In this document: in pieces, positions 7,887 to 14,995 of the stretch | Layout: the number at the start of each line of letters is the position of its first letter | Numbering within the stretch: the first letter of the stretch is position 1 | From: an uncultured Collinsella sp. | GTDB lineage: Bacteria; Actinomycetota; Coriobacteriia; Coriobacteriales; Coriobacteriaceae | Assembly (NCBI GenBank): GCA_902478885.1 | Contig: CABSMS010000009.1 | Location: 1-34,955, forward strand | Direction: 5' to 3' | Length of the DNA stretch: 34,955 nt | Notes under the pieces: model-generated | Database searches by the model: none | What the model saw: only the letters and a program-made list of their open reading frames with translations | Told to the model about the DNA's origin: nothing | Translations under genes and position numbers: made by a program

Positions 7887-9053
7887 TTAAGCGGTGAAGG
7901 GGTGAATCGTCACGCCCTTAACCACGCGGTTGACCGTGCCGGTGGGGCTCGGCGTATCGGGCGTGTTGCCCACGCGCACGGAGTTGAGCAGGCTGATAGC
8001 CTGAGCGAACATCACGAACGGCAGAGCAAGGTAGCCCTCGGGAAGCGCCTCGTAGCCCTTAAAGGTGAAGGACTCGCCCTCATAGACGGTGGCACCTTCC
8101 TGCTGAACGGCGATGGTGTGCTGAGCGATCTCGTCTCCACCGATCTCGTTGAGGATGTCGATGTCGTACTGACGGGTGTAGGCGTCGTTGTTGACGAACA
8201 CGAAGACGAGCGTCTTATCGTCGACGAAGGACTTAGGTCCGTGACGATAGCCCATGGAGGTGTCGTAGGAAGTAGCGACCAGACCGTGAGCGAGCTCGAG
8301 GATCTTGAGCTGGCTCTCCTGGGCAAGGCCACCGAAGGAGCCAGAACCCAAGTAGGTCACGCGGTTGAAGTCGCCAGCCAGGTAATCGGCGATCTCGGGC
8401 TCACGGGAGATGACCTCCTCGCCCATCTTGGCGATGGTCTCGACCCACTCGGCCTTCTGCTCGTCAGAGGCAGTGTCGAAAATAAGGGTGGAGAGCAGGG
8501 TCATGCAGGAATAAGAACCGGTCATGGCGAAGCCCTTGTCGTTGGCGCGCGGAATGAGCAGCGTCAGCGCGTTGGGATCATCGGCAGACTCGACGGCGAG
8601 CTTGCCCTCGGGAGCGCAGGTGATGTTGAGGAACTTGACGTTGTGGACGAGCTCCTTGGCAACGGCAACGGCAGCAAGGCTCTCGGGGCTGTTGCCAGAG
8701 CGGGCAAAGGAAACCACGAGCGTGGGATCCTCGGCGCGCAGGAAGTCGCGCGGGGCGCTCACGATGTCGGTCGTGGCGATGGGCTTAAAGTCGTAGAGAT
8801 CAGTGTTGCCAGCGTGACGCAGGTACGGGGCGCAGGTATCGCCAACGTAGTCGGACGTACCGGCACCGGTGAAGACAACGGACAGACGGCCCTCGCCCAT
8901 AGCGCGAGCCTCGGCCAGGAAGGCCTCGATGGCCTCCTTGTTCTCGCGATAGATGTTGAGCGTATCACGCCAAAGCTCGGGCTGCTGAGCAATCTCGGCC
9001 GTGGTGATCTGGGCGCCGAGCTCGGTGAGCTCCTCGACACTCTTCTCGAACAT
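7887..9053 (-). CDS. agaS: AgaS-type sugar isomerase/deaminase (tagatose-6-phosphate ketose/aldose isomerase)
   Basis: The 388-residue protein has two SIS domains. The first holds GAGTSDYVGDTCAPYL and FARSGNSPES, both characteristic of AgaS, and the second contains YLGSGSFGGLAQES and SMGYRHGPKSF. AgaS converts galactosamine-6-phosphate to tagatose-6-phosphate with loss of ammonia. This is the step between the NagA/AgaA deacetylase and the LacC-type kinase also found in this window. The ATG at 9053 follows a modest purine-rich site (AGATAGG). Its promoter carries a TATAAT box and a near-perfect GntR-type operator, so control by the regulator encoded directly upstream is very likely. Confidence 0.92.
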   Translation of the reverse strand: MFEKSVEELTELGAQITTAEIAQQPELWRDTLNIYRENKEAIEAFLAEARAMGEGRLSVVFTGAGTSDYVGDTCAPYLRHAGNTDLYDFKPIATTDIVSAPRDFLRAEDPTLVVSFARSGNSPESLAAVAVAKELVHNVKFLNITCAPEGKLAVESADDPNALTLLIPRANDKGFAMTGSYSCMTLLSTLIFDTASDEQKAEWVETIAKMGEEVISREPEIADYLAGDFNRVTYLGSGSFGGLAQESQLKILELAHGLVATSYDTSMGYRHGPKSFVDDKTLVFVFVNNDAYTRQYDIDILNEIGGDEIAQHTIAVQQEGATVYEGESFTFKGYEALPEGYLALPFVMFAQAISLLNSVRVGNTPDTPSPTGTVNRVVKGVTIHPFTA

Positions 9054-9092
9054 TTCTAATACCTATCTCTAGAAGTAATCCTCTGACGTGCA

Positions 9093-9128
9093 ATTATACA
9101 CTTCGGTTGGTTATCTGGTAGTAACCAG
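9093..9128 (-). promoter_or_regulatory. agaS promoter with GntR operator (site 1)
   Basis: TATAAT on the minus strand (9093-9098) lies about 40 bases before agaS. The perfect inverted repeat CTGGTAGTAACCAG (9115-9128) covers the -35 position. The same sequence, with one change, recurs in front of the PTS operon. HutC/DasR-like GntR regulators bind ACTGGT...ACCAGT palindromes, so binding by the adjacent GntR/UTRA protein is inferred. Confidence 0.72.
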
Positions 9129-9167
9129 TTAAATGCAAAGAATCATCATATGGAAACGATGCGAACT

Positions 9168-9899
9168 CTAGTTGCTACGCTGGTGGTAAACCTTGTATTT
9201 AAACTGATCGGCACGAGCAACCGAGAGCGTATACTCCACAACCTCGTTTGACTCGTTATACGTAGTCCTGACCAAATCGAGCACAGGCGAGCCCTCGACA
9301 ATTCCCAAAAGGTGAGCATCGGTGGAACGGGCTATGCTCGCATAGAACTCCTCTTCGGCCACGCGTATCTTTTGCTGAAAGTCTTGCTCAATCACATCGT
9401 AAAGCGGTTTACGCTCCAACAGCGGTCGCTTTAGGGACAGAAATTGACGAACCGGTAGATAGCTGCGTTCGACCATCATGGGCATGTTGTCGGCAGAACG
9501 AAGGCGCTTGAGCTTATAAATGCGATCACCGATACGCAATCCCATATGCTCGGCCAGATTCTTATCGGCCTCCATCTCGCAAAACTCGAGAATCGTGGTC
9601 TCGGGATCGCGACCCATCGCGCGCATCTGCTCAGTAAAGCTGTAGGACTGCATAAGATTGGTTGCCTTTGCCGAACGGTCGGTCACAAAGGTACCGCGAC
9701 CGTGCTGCCGAACCACCAGTCCTAAACGCTCCAGTTCCTGCAGAGCCAGGCGTACCGTAGTTCGCGAGAGACCATAGCGCTCCGAAAGTTCGCGCTCGGA
9801 AGGAATCATGTCACCGGCGCGATATTCATGGTCAATCTTTTCGGTCAGAATATCGACCAGCTGATCGTATAGCGGTTGCTTACGCGCTCCGATCGCCAT
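9168..9899 (-). CDS. GntR-family regulator with UTRA sensor domain (AgaR/NagR/DasR-like)
   Basis: The 243-residue protein has an N-terminal GntR winged helix (about 10-75, with MIPSERELSERYGLSRTTVR and the wing GRGTFV). A UTRA ligand-binding domain fills about 95-235 (YKLKRLRSADNMPMMVERSYLP and EGSPVLDLVRTTYNES). HutC-subfamily members of this type sense phosphorylated amino sugars. The ATG at 9899 has GGGAGG at good spacing. It sits between agaS and the PTS operon, both of which carry a CTGGTAGTAACCA palindrome. It is therefore the likely specific regulator of the pathway; whether it represses or activates is not visible. Confidence 0.92.
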   Translation of the reverse strand: MAIGARKQPLYDQLVDILTEKIDHEYRAGDMIPSERELSERYGLSRTTVRLALQELERLGLVVRQHGRGTFVTDRSAKATNLMQSYSFTEQMRAMGRDPETTILEFCEMEADKNLAEHMGLRIGDRIYKLKRLRSADNMPMMVERSYLPVRQFLSLKRPLLERKPLYDVIEQDFQQKIRVAEEEFYASIARSTDAHLLGIVEGSPVLDLVRTTYNESNEVVEYTLSVARADQFKYKVYHQRSN

Positions 9900-9984
9900 C
9901 CTATCCTCCCTTTTGCTCGAATTCGGCTAACTACCTAGGGTGTTAAGCATTATCGGTCTGCCACACCCGAATCATCAAGAAAAC

Positions 9985-10018
9985 AAAAGCCGCGCGCTCT
10001 TTCGAGCACGCGGCTTTT
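9985..10018 (-). terminator. Terminator of the PTS operon
   Basis: AAAAGCCGCG (9985-9994) pairs with CGCGGCTTTT (10009-10018), with an inner GCTC/GAGC pair and a short loop. The A/T arms make it bidirectional, and it lies 66 bases after the IID stop. Confidence 0.88.
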
Positions 10019-10084
10019 AACATACACATGGCTTAAGGGGTCGGGGTGTGAGCCGCGTAGGGACACACCCCTCAAGCTAGAGCC

Positions 10085-11167
10085 TTACCAGATGCTCGGC
10101 CAGAGACCAAGCGGGCCAGCGCCCAGGATGCCAAGGACGAAGAGCAGCAGAATGCCCTTGGTCGGGGTCCAGCTGTGCTTAGCGAACATGTAGTAAAGCA
10201 GCAGCGTAAGCATAAGCGGGACGAGCTTCGGGACGATGGTGTTGAGGGTGTCGGCAACGGAGAAGTTGACCGGATCCTCGGTGACGGTGCCGTAGGTAAC
10301 GGACTCCATGCCGTTGCCCAGATCGGTGACGCCGCACTCGACAGCGTTGCCGTCGGCATCGGAAGCGGTGAGGGCGTTGCCGTCCTCATCGGTCATGGCG
10401 ATGGTACCGGCCTCAGCGGTCTCGGTATCGATGCCCTCCATACCGGTGAAGTTCTCGGCCTCCTTCTCGGAGACGATCACGGTAGTAGCGGAGAGGCCAC
10501 GGGTGGTGCCGTTGGGGATCTGGAGGTTGATCTGGGTGCCACCCATGGTGACGACCAGGCAACCGACGACGAAGACGCCCATGATGGAAGCGGCACGCGT
10601 GAAGGCCTGCATGTTGGCAGTCAGAGCGTCAATAGCGCTGGTGCCAAGCTTGTAGGACCAGTTCATGAGCCAGAAGCGCAGAGCGAACTGGACGACGTTG
10701 AAGATCACCAGGAAGATGATCGGTGCAGCGGCGTTGCCGTTGATGGCCATGTTGGAGGTGATGCCGGCCGTGATAGGCACGAGCGTCAGCCAGAACAGAG
10801 CGTCACCGATACCACCGAGCGGGCCCATTGCGGCAACGCGGACGGCGCGGATCGTGGGGATGTCAACCTTGTTCTGCTCGAGCGAAAGCACGATACCCAT
10901 AACAAAGGTGACGAGGAACGGATGAGTGTTGAAGAACTCCAGGTTGTGGCTCATGGAAGCCGCGAGGTCGTTCTTGTTGGTGTGGATCTTCTCCAGACCG
11001 GGGATGATGGAGTAAAGCCAGCCAGCGGCCTGCATACGCTCGTAGTTGAACGATGCCTGCAGGAAGCAGGAGCGCCAAGCCATCTTGTTGAGGGTCTTCT
11101 GGTCGAGCTGCGGAGCAGGAGTGAGATCCTCGTAGTGCTCCGGGATCACATACTCATTAGATGCCAT
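10085..11167 (-). CDS. agaD: PTS mannose-family IID component with a large inserted loop
   Basis: This 360-residue membrane protein forms the sugar channel together with IIC. Family features include MAWRSCFLQASFNYERMQ, PFLVTFVMGI, AAMGPLGGIGDALFW and the closing NTIVPKLVPLMLTLL. Typical IID proteins are about 270-300 residues. The excess lies at about 219-300, a polar, acidic, Thr/Gly-rich stretch between INLQIP and the last membrane segments. The ATG at 11167 has a GGAGGTGA ribosome site and overlaps the IIC stop by 11 bases, which suggests translational coupling. The longer frame start at 11200 lies inside IIC and is rejected. Substrate is inferred to be GalNAc or a related amino sugar from agaS and nagA. 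Confidence 0.9.
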   Translation of the reverse strand: MASNEYVIPEHYEDLTPAPQLDQKTLNKMAWRSCFLQASFNYERMQAAGWLYSIIPGLEKIHTNKNDLAASMSHNLEFFNTHPFLVTFVMGIVLSLEQNKVDIPTIRAVRVAAMGPLGGIGDALFWLTLVPITAGITSNMAINGNAAAPIIFLVIFNVVQFALRFWLMNWSYKLGTSAIDALTANMQAFTRAASIMGVFVVGCLVVTMGGTQINLQIPNGTTRGLSATTVIVSEKEAENFTGMEGIDTETAEAGTIAMTDEDGNALTASDADGNAVECGVTDLGNGMESVTYGTVTEDPVNFSVADTLNTIVPKLVPLMLTLLLYYMFAKHSWTPTKGILLLFVLGILGAGPLGLWPSIW

Positions 11168-11957
11168 CTTCGAAGTCACCTCCGTCAGAAACAGCTGCAC
11201 CCTTCAGCTCGGTCTGCTGCTGGAAGTCCCAGAAAGCGATGCCGAAGCCGATGAGAGCGAGGATGAGCAGAGCAGGGGTTGCCAGAGAATCGTTGGCAAC
11301 GGTGATGAGCGCGAGGCCAAAGCCCATGAGGAAGAAGCCCCACATATCGCGGTTCATCATAACCTTGAGCAGGACGGCGAAGCCGACGAAGCGCATCATG
11401 CCGCCTGCAGCGGAGAGACCGGTCTGCAGCCAAGTCGGGATGGCGGAAGCGATGGTCTGACCGATGGTAGCGCCAGCGATGAAGAACAGGGTGACGACGA
11501 CAGCGAAGATCAGGCCGAGCAGAGCCATGGCGAAGTAGTTCAGACGCTCGATACCCTTGGTGTCAGCGTTGTGAGCCATGTTGTCCGCGGAGGACATGAG
11601 CGGCGACATAAGCGTGAAGACCAGGGTAACGCCGAGCTGACCAAGCAGAGCGAACGGAATGGCAAGGCCGACTGCCGCGTTGGGCTCGAGGCCCGTAGCG
11701 ATAGCGAGAATGGCTGCCATGATGCCGCCGATAACGGCGTTAGGCGGCTGAGCACCTCCGATCGGCATGTTGCCGATCGTCATGAGCTGATAAGTACCAC
11801 CCACGAGAAGACCGGTGTTGAGGTCGCCAAGGATAAGACCGATGACGGCGCCGGTGACGATGGGCTGATAGAGAGACTCGAGGAAGTTAAACTGGTCGAT
11901 TGCCGCGACGAACGTGACGATGAAGACCAGAGCGACCTGGAAGATCGTGTATTCCAT
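11157..11957 (-). CDS. agaC: PTS mannose/sorbose-family IIC component
   Basis: The 266-residue integral membrane protein resembles AgaC/ManY/SorA. It has hydrophobic segments through most of its length and the family motifs GLILGDLNTGLLVGGTYQL and GNMPIGGAQPPN near residues 40-75. With IID it forms the transport core that moves the sugar while IIB phosphorylates it. The ATG at 11957 is preceded by AAAGGAGGAG. It lies between IIB and IID in a five-gene operon. Confidence 0.93.
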   Translation of the reverse strand: MEYTIFQVALVFIVTFVAAIDQFNFLESLYQPIVTGAVIGLILGDLNTGLLVGGTYQLMTIGNMPIGGAQPPNAVIGGIMAAILAIATGLEPNAAVGLAIPFALLGQLGVTLVFTLMSPLMSSADNMAHNADTKGIERLNYFAMALLGLIFAVVVTLFFIAGATIGQTIASAIPTWLQTGLSAAGGMMRFVGFAVLLKVMMNRDMWGFFLMGFGLALITVANDSLATPALLILALIGFGIAFWDFQQQTELKGAAVSDGGDFEDGI

Positions 11958-12047
11958 CTTGCTCCTCCTTTCAAAATGTATGTACGCACTTTGGATTTCA
12001 CGTACAGAATGTCAGGGTTTCATTCCTGACAACGTGGATCACGAGGA

Positions 12048-12530
12048 TTACGAGAAGAGCTTGCTCGTGTCCTCAACAGGCGTGCTCGGAACGCGCCTGA
12101 TCTCCAACTCCACCCCCAATTCCTGCAGCTCTTTAAACGCAGCGACATCCTCGTCGTTAACTGCGACGGAGGTGGCGACTTGGCGCTTTCCTTCCGACAT
12201 GTGCATGTTGCCGATGTTTACCTTCTTTATAGGCACACCGCCCTTGACGAGCGTAAGCACGTCTTCCGGTGTTTCGGCCACGATGAAGATCTTCTGGCGC
12301 GGGCTCGCCTTGCCGATAACGTCGATGGTCTTCTGCAGGGAGAAGAAACGCGTAGCGACGCCGGTGGGAGCGGCCATCTTCATGAGGTTCTGGCGCATGG
12401 TATTGGTCGACACGTCGTCGTTGGCGACGAGGATGAGGTTGGAGCCCAGAGTGGAGTTCCACTGGGTGGCAACCTGACCATGAACCAGTCGGTTATCGAT
12501 GCGGGTAAGAAGAATGTTGGGTTCTGCCAT
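12048..12530 (-). CDS. agaB: PTS mannose/sorbose-family IIB component (active form)
   Basis: The 160-residue cytoplasmic protein carries the phospho-acceptor motif RIDNRLVHGQV at 10-20, with His17 as the phosphorylated residue. It takes phosphate from IIA and passes it to the incoming sugar. Conserved regions LVKGGVPI and AAFKELQELG match the family. The ATG at 12530 has an AAAGGAAG ribosome site. It is the fourth gene of the operon's transcription order counted back from IID, and it is the functional counterpart of the His-less paralogue at 2260-2742. Confidence 0.93.
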   Translation of the reverse strand: MAEPNILLTRIDNRLVHGQVATQWNSTLGSNLILVANDDVSTNTMRQNLMKMAAPTGVATRFFSLQKTIDVIGKASPRQKIFIVAETPEDVLTLVKGGVPIKKVNIGNMHMSEGKRQVATSVAVNDEDVAAFKELQELGVELEIRRVPSTPVEDTSKLFS

Positions 12531-12566
12531 GTTGATCAGCTTCCTTTCGTTATTTGCTGACGACAG

Positions 12567-12848
12567 TTACTTGATCTCCTGAATCGCGTAACGCGAAACA
12601 TCTACGACGGCTCCGGATCGGACTTTGATCTGGACCTTTTCGCCTTCGATGCCTTTGACGGTTCCGTAGATACCGCCGGCGAAAAGAACCTCCTGACCCG
12701 GCTTGAGCTCGGTGTGCAGCTCCTTGAAGTACTTCTGCTTCTTCTTCATGTTGATTTGCGACCAGATGGTGTAAATCAAGCCCATGATGACAAGCAGGCC
12801 TAAAAGGGCGACCGAGGAGCTCAGAACGTTGGCTCCGAAATCGGCCAT
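12567..12848 (-). CDS. YajC-like small membrane protein inside the PTS operon
   Basis: This 93-residue protein has one membrane helix at about 10-30. A positively charged segment (MKKKQKYFKEL) and a small beta domain follow, with LKPGQEVLFAGGIYGTVKGIEGEKVQIKV, the hallmark of the YajC family. YajC is normally an accessory to the SecYEG-SecDF translocase and lies next to secD or tgt. Here it overlaps the IIA stop (TAATG) and precedes IIB, so it must be co-translated with the PTS. A role in insertion or assembly of IIC/IID is possible but unproven. Confidence 0.88.
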   Translation of the reverse strand: MADFGANVLSSSVALLGLLVIMGLIYTIWSQINMKKKQKYFKELHTELKPGQEVLFAGGIYGTVKGIEGEKVQIKVRSGAVVDVSRYAIQEIK

Positions 12849-13291
12849 TAGATGCCATCCTCTTCGCCGAAGATATCCTCTTCCTCGGCTCCAGCAACAG
12901 AAGCGACCGTCTGGGCGGTAATGCCCGTCTGGCCAACGGTCACTGCCTGCTCACCAAGCTCGGCGAGCGTGGCATTGCCGCGGAGGAACAGAAGCTCAAT
13001 AACCATGGGAAGGTTGGTGCCAGTCAGAACCTCGACGTTGTCGACATCCTGGGCAATCATCATCGACTGGTTGAACGGGGTGCCGCCAAGCAGATCGGTA
13101 AAGACGAGCACGCCATCGCACTCCTCGCGCATGGCGGTAATAGCGGCGCGGAGATCCTCACCGTAGGAAGCAGCCTGGTCGCCCTCGAAAGGAACGACGG
13201 TAAAAGCGGGCTGGTCGCCGGCAACCATAGCGATAGCGCTTGCAAGGCCGGGTGCGAACTGTCCATGACCGGTAAGAATAAAGCCAACCAT
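12848..13291 (-). CDS. agaF: PTS mannose-family IIA component
   Basis: The 147-residue protein starts with VGFILTGHGQFAPG, where His9 is the family's phosphorylation site receiving phosphate from HPr. DGVLVFTDLLGGTPFN at about 63-78 is the second diagnostic motif. The last 20 residues are very acidic. It is the first gene of the PTS operon; its ATG at 13291 has GGAAGGG. The stop overlaps the YajC-like start, indicating tight coupling. Confidence 0.93.
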   Translation of the reverse strand: MVGFILTGHGQFAPGLASAIAMVAGDQPAFTVVPFEGDQAASYGEDLRAAITAMREECDGVLVFTDLLGGTPFNQSMMIAQDVDNVEVLTGTNLPMVIELLFLRGNATLAELGEQAVTVGQTGITAQTVASVAGAEEEDIFGEEDGI

Positions 13292-13407
13292 TCAAATTTC
13301 CCTTCCGAAGGTGTGTACGATCTGAGTCCGATGATTTTCGGAAGCCAGCGGGCAATCGCCCTTAAAGCTTCTTGGAAAGCGTTCTTTAAAGACCAGTGGT
13401 TTCTCAA

Positions 13408-13446
13408 CTGGTAGTAACCACGTGACGTGTTGTTGCCACTATATCA
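13408..13446 (-). promoter_or_regulatory. PTS operon promoter with GntR operator (site 2)
   Basis: The minus strand has an extended -10 box, TGATATAGT (13438-13446), with no good -35. CTGGTAGTAACCAC (13408-13421) starts a few bases downstream of the predicted start site and matches site 1 before agaS at 13 of 14 bases. A bound regulator would block initiation or elongation. The leader to the IIA start is about 140 bases. Confidence 0.6.
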
Positions 13447-13501
13447 CCACAGAAGAGGTCGCTTTCGTTGATTCATACGGTAAAACGTTTTTGCACCGCT
13501 C

Positions 13502-13520
13502 ACGGTGATAAATCGACCGT
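13502..13520. promoter_or_regulatory. Inverted repeat ACGGT-N9-ACCGT (first copy)
   Basis: ACGGT at 13502-13506 and ACCGT at 13516-13520 flank 9 bases. The right part, TCGACCGTTTACCG (13513-13526), recurs with one change at 13731-13744. The regulator is unknown. Confidence 0.4.
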
Positions 13521-13549
13521 TTACCGCTTATTAACACTTCTACCTGCGG

Positions 13550-13570
13550 TTTTGAAACCGTTTCGAAACG
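13550..13570. promoter_or_regulatory. cre-like palindrome upstream of the PTS operon
   Basis: TTGAAACCGTTTCGA within this stretch differs from the low-GC Gram-positive cre consensus WTGNAANCGNWNNCW at one position. It overlaps a second palindrome, CGGTTTTGAAACCG. A LacI-family regulator could bind here, but whether this lineage uses a CcpA-like system is not shown by the window. Confidence 0.35.
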
Positions 13571-13687
13571 CTTTGGCAAAAAATCGGAACTCTTTTCGTG
13601 TCAATACAACACAGGGCGGCTAAAAATAGCGTAAAGAAAAATTGCAGGTCATTGTGAAGATATGTGAATTGGTCTTTTTGACTTAAT

Positions 13688-13704
13688 ACCAGTTAGAACC
13701 AGTT
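13688..13704. promoter_or_regulatory. Tandem ACCAGTT half-sites (possible GntR site 3)
   Basis: ACCAGTT occurs at 13688-13694 and 13698-13704, exactly 10 bases apart. It equals the half-site of the agaS operator, so both copies face the same side of the helix. Arrangement is direct, not inverted. Confidence 0.4.
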
Positions 13705-13714
13705 TTGGGATTAT

Positions 13715-13744
13715 CGGTGAACGGTAGTTTTCGACCGTTCACCG
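13715..13744. promoter_or_regulatory. 11-bp inverted repeat containing ACGGT-N8-ACCGT (second copy)
   Basis: CGGTGAACGGT (13715-13725) and ACCGTTCACCG (13734-13744) are perfect reverse complements around an 8-base loop. No T run follows on either strand, so it is not a standard terminator. An operator or an RNA hairpin is more likely. Confidence 0.5.
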
Positions 13745-13929
13745 GTTACTTGCAATCGTTTGCAGTTATTTTCCCATATGAATTGGGGATACGCGATGGA
13801 GCGTTTGCGCGATCACGGGAAGTTTTGGCATTTGCCCTCATCCCCCGCGCGCCAAACTCCGGCATCCAAAATGAGCTAATAGGTCACGTCAATCGTTTTC
13901 AATCATTACTTACTCAGTTTCCGTAATTA

Positions 13930-13960
13930 TTTATCGTTTATCGTTAATTCTGATAAGATA
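13930..13960 (+). promoter_or_regulatory. Promoter/operator of the DUF2975-XRE pair
   Basis: Two adjacent TTTATCG units (13930-13943) are followed by TTAA, and a TAAGAT-type -10 lies in GATAAGATAC (13952-13961). The repeats overlap the likely -35 and could bind the XRE protein of the pair. Confidence 0.4.
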
Positions 13961-13993
13961 CAGGTATCGTCCAAAATGCCGATTGGAGGGGTT

Positions 13994-14632
13994 ATGGTCC
14001 ACCGCAACGCATCCATACCGAATGAAGCCGCCAACCGCGAACAGACAATATCCGAGCTGAGGAAGCTCGCTCGCATCTGCAAATGGGCCACAATCTGCAT
14101 TACCGCAGCGCTCGCTCTGGGACTCCTCGCAGTCATTGCGATTGACCTTATACTCATATTGCCTGGCCTCTCCCAAGGGTCGTGTCTTCAATCCGTAGAA
14201 CTTCAAGCCGGCGAAGGGCCGTGCCTCGCTATCGTCGGTACCGATGCGCGGGCCCCACTTATGCTCGTTGCACACGATGGTCACACTGCCATAGGGAGCC
14301 TCTTGATGACATGTCTCGCGCTTACCATCGCGATAAGCGTGCGCAGGCTTTTCTTCAACATTGAAAAGGAAGGCAGGCCCTTTGACCTTGAATGTAACCA
14401 GACACTTCGTCGAGTAGGACATTTATTCCTTATCGGCGGCGTTGCCGTGAGGCTTCTTGGTGCCGTAATCACGGGAATGATACTCTCAGGATTTGGCGGC
14501 AGCTTTACGGATGCGTTCGCCGGCCAGTTATTCGAGCCCTCCATGCTCTTTGCAGGCCTGATTATTTGCCTGATTGCCAGCATCTTCCGCTACGGGTATA
14601 TCCTGCAAAAACAAGATGACGAGTTGCTCTAG
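13994..14632 (+). CDS. DUF2975-family membrane protein
   Basis: The 212-residue protein has four predicted membrane helices at about 27-52, 97-120, 143-168 and 184-206, with a polar extracytoplasmic segment between the first two. This layout and the following small XRE gene match the YoaS/DUF2975 and YozG pairs of Gram-positive bacteria. Function is unknown; such pairs are thought to be signalling or regulatory modules in which the membrane protein may control the DNA-binding partner. The ATG at 13994 has GGAGGGG; the open frame from 13976 has no ribosome site. Confidence 0.8.
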   Translation: MVHRNASIPNEAANREQTISELRKLARICKWATICITAALALGLLAVIAIDLILILPGLSQGSCLQSVELQAGEGPCLAIVGTDARAPLMLVAHDGHTAIGSLLMTCLALTIAISVRRLFFNIEKEGRPFDLECNQTLRRVGHLFLIGGVAVRLLGAVITGMILSGFGGSFTDAFAGQLFEPSMLFAGLIICLIASIFRYGYILQKQDDELL

Positions 14633-14641
14633 GGGGAATCC

Positions 14642-14881
14642 ATGATTATTCTGCGGCTTGACCGCATGCTCGCCGAACGCAAGATCTCATCCAAAGAGCT
14701 TGCGGAACGTGTGGGCATCTCCCAGGTCAATATGTCACGCATTAAGACGGGCAAGGTTTCTGCCATACGTTTTTCAACTCTTGACGCGATATGCCGGGCA
14801 CTCGACTGCCAACCGGGCGATGTGCTGGAATATAGATCCGACGATGAAGCCGATAGCCTTTTTGGGCTTAAAGATGAATAG
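14642..14881 (+). CDS. Small XRE/Cro-type DNA-binding protein (YozG-like)
   Basis: This 79-residue protein is little more than one helix-turn-helix domain: LDRMLAERKISSKELAERVGISQVNMSRIKTGK, followed by STLDAICRALDCQPGDVLEY, the standard end of the Cro/CI-type YozG family. It begins 9 bases after the DUF2975 stop with AGGGGG as its ribosome site, so the two are co-transcribed and probably work together. A strong terminator follows. Confidence 0.9.
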   Translation: MIILRLDRMLAERKISSKELAERVGISQVNMSRIKTGKVSAIRFSTLDAICRALDCQPGDVLEYRSDDEADSLFGLKDE

Positions 14882-14914
14882 CCATAATTAAGCCGCCGAT
14901 CATGCCCTCAACGC

Positions 14915-14955
14915 AAATAGCCCGCCAGAACGACTTCCGTACTGGCGGGCTATTT
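14915..14955 (+). terminator. Bidirectional terminator after the XRE gene
   Basis: AAATAGCCCGCCAG (14915-14928) and CTGGCGGGCTATTT (14942-14955) form a perfect 14-bp stem with AT-rich ends. It lies between convergent genes and can serve both. Confidence 0.9.
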
Positions 14956-14995
14956 GTTGTCTATCGGCTAGATGTTCGATGAGCCGTGCGACTCT

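Larger units (their letters stand above)
13292..13993. other. Long regulatory gene-free region upstream of the PTS operon
   Basis: About 700 bases lie between divergent genes and hold no credible gene. They contain an extended -10 promoter for the PTS operon, a GntR palindrome, a tandem half-site pair, two ACGGT...ACCGT inverted repeats, a cre-like palindrome and the promoter of the DUF2975 gene. These are listed separately. AT content is higher than in the flanking genes. A 73-codon frame at 13705-13926 has no homology that I recognise and is not called. Confidence 0.6.

Noticed and set aside
13705..13926. A 73-codon plus-strand frame in the PTS upstream region
   Set aside because: It starts inside operator-like repeats, lacks a good ribosome site and has no recognisable domain.
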